Source: an uncultured Desulfomonile sp. (lineage in GTDB: Bacteria; Desulfobacterota; Desulfomonilia; Desulfomonilales; Desulfomonilaceae). From it: a DNA stretch of 5,533 bases. The stretch covers positions 1 through 5,533 of the forward strand of contig CAINUH010000396.1 in NCBI GenBank assembly GCA_903853735.1, read 5' to 3'. The position numbers and the translations under genes were made by a program. Below, piece by piece: positions 5,388-5,533 of this stretch. How positions within the stretch are numbered: the stretch's first letter is position 1; each line of letters starts with the position of its first letter. Under the pieces are notes generated by a model. The model was not told the origin of the DNA. It was given only the letters and a program-made list of their open reading frames with translations, and ran no database searches.

Positions 5388-5533
5388 TCATAATGCACGA
5401 AATTCAGCAGGTATTTCTCTCAGTTGTCCGTCCGGAGCCACGGCCACCAGGGTAATGGAAGCAGTTATGAGGTAATCGCGGGGTTCTCCCTTCTTGATGA
5501 TGATTTGCTTCACAACTATGCGGAACCGAGTGG
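5388..5533 (-). CDS. Acyl-CoA thioesterase, YbgC-like hotdog fold, C-terminal fragment
   Basis: Only the last 47 codons are in the window; the gene continues beyond the right edge and stops with TGA at 5388-5390. The visible part runs TRFRIVVKQIIIKKG, then LITASITLVAVAPDGQ, then LREIPAEFRAL. This matches the last two antiparallel strands of the 4HBT/YbgC hotdog family, which hydrolyse acyl-CoA (or acyl-ACP) thioesters in the cytoplasm: a basic strand, a hydrophobic strand ending in a 'D-G' turn, and the closing '(R)-x-I-P-x-E-F' motif. The N-terminal catalytic Asp and the dimer helix are outside the window, so activity and substrate cannot be judged. No terminator is evident in the 176 bases before the next gene on the same strand. 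Confidence 0.75.
   Translation of the reverse strand, partial: TRFRIVVKQIIIKKGEPRDYLITASITLVAVAPDGQLREIPAEFRAL

Overview
The window reads as ordinary chromosomal DNA from a diderm (Gram-negative) bacterium. The evidence is one outer-membrane beta-barrel protein ending in phenylalanine, two other proteins with Sec-type signal peptides, and sigma70-type promoters. Base composition looks close to balanced. The set of a LonA protease, a barrel with a 'GTRIDxxxDLGxD' type motif, a DUF2059-like exported protein and a YbgC-like thioesterase would fit a deltaproteobacterium / Desulfobacterota. That placement is inference; no 16S or other marker is present. I see no insertion sequence, CRISPR array, tRNA, rRNA, phage gene or defence gene.

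Layout, left to right. Positions 1-1889 (+) hold the C-terminal three quarters of the ATP-dependent protease Lon, cut by the window edge and closed by a clear intrinsic terminator at 1957-1993. The next ~200 bases are non-coding and contain a perfect 17-bp palindrome. A 62-residue helix-turn-helix-like small protein follows at 2190-2378 (+) with a good ribosome binding site. A secreted outer-membrane beta-barrel is at 2533-3354 (+). It converges, with a 7-bp gap and a shared hairpin, on an exported papain-like or C39-like cysteine peptidase candidate at 3362-4081 (-). Further right on the minus strand come an exported DUF2059-like protein at 4384-5211 and the last 47 codons of a hotdog-fold acyl-CoA thioesterase at 5388-5533, cut by the right edge.

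The longest reading frame of the peptidase gene starts at 4192, but a near-consensus extended -10 promoter (4119-4147) lies inside that extension. The real start is therefore almost certainly 4081, which also puts a normal signal peptide at the N-terminus. The predicted transcript would begin only about two bases before a 10-codon micro-ORF whose stop overlaps the peptidase start (ATGA). This is the most interesting regulatory arrangement in the window.

The genes do not form an evident pathway. Lon is cytoplasmic protein quality control, and three neighbours are envelope or periplasmic proteins of poorly known role. Nothing here amounts to a clear undescribed system. The best leads are the peptidase with its leader micro-ORF, the unassigned 62-residue protein, and a few structured leaders.
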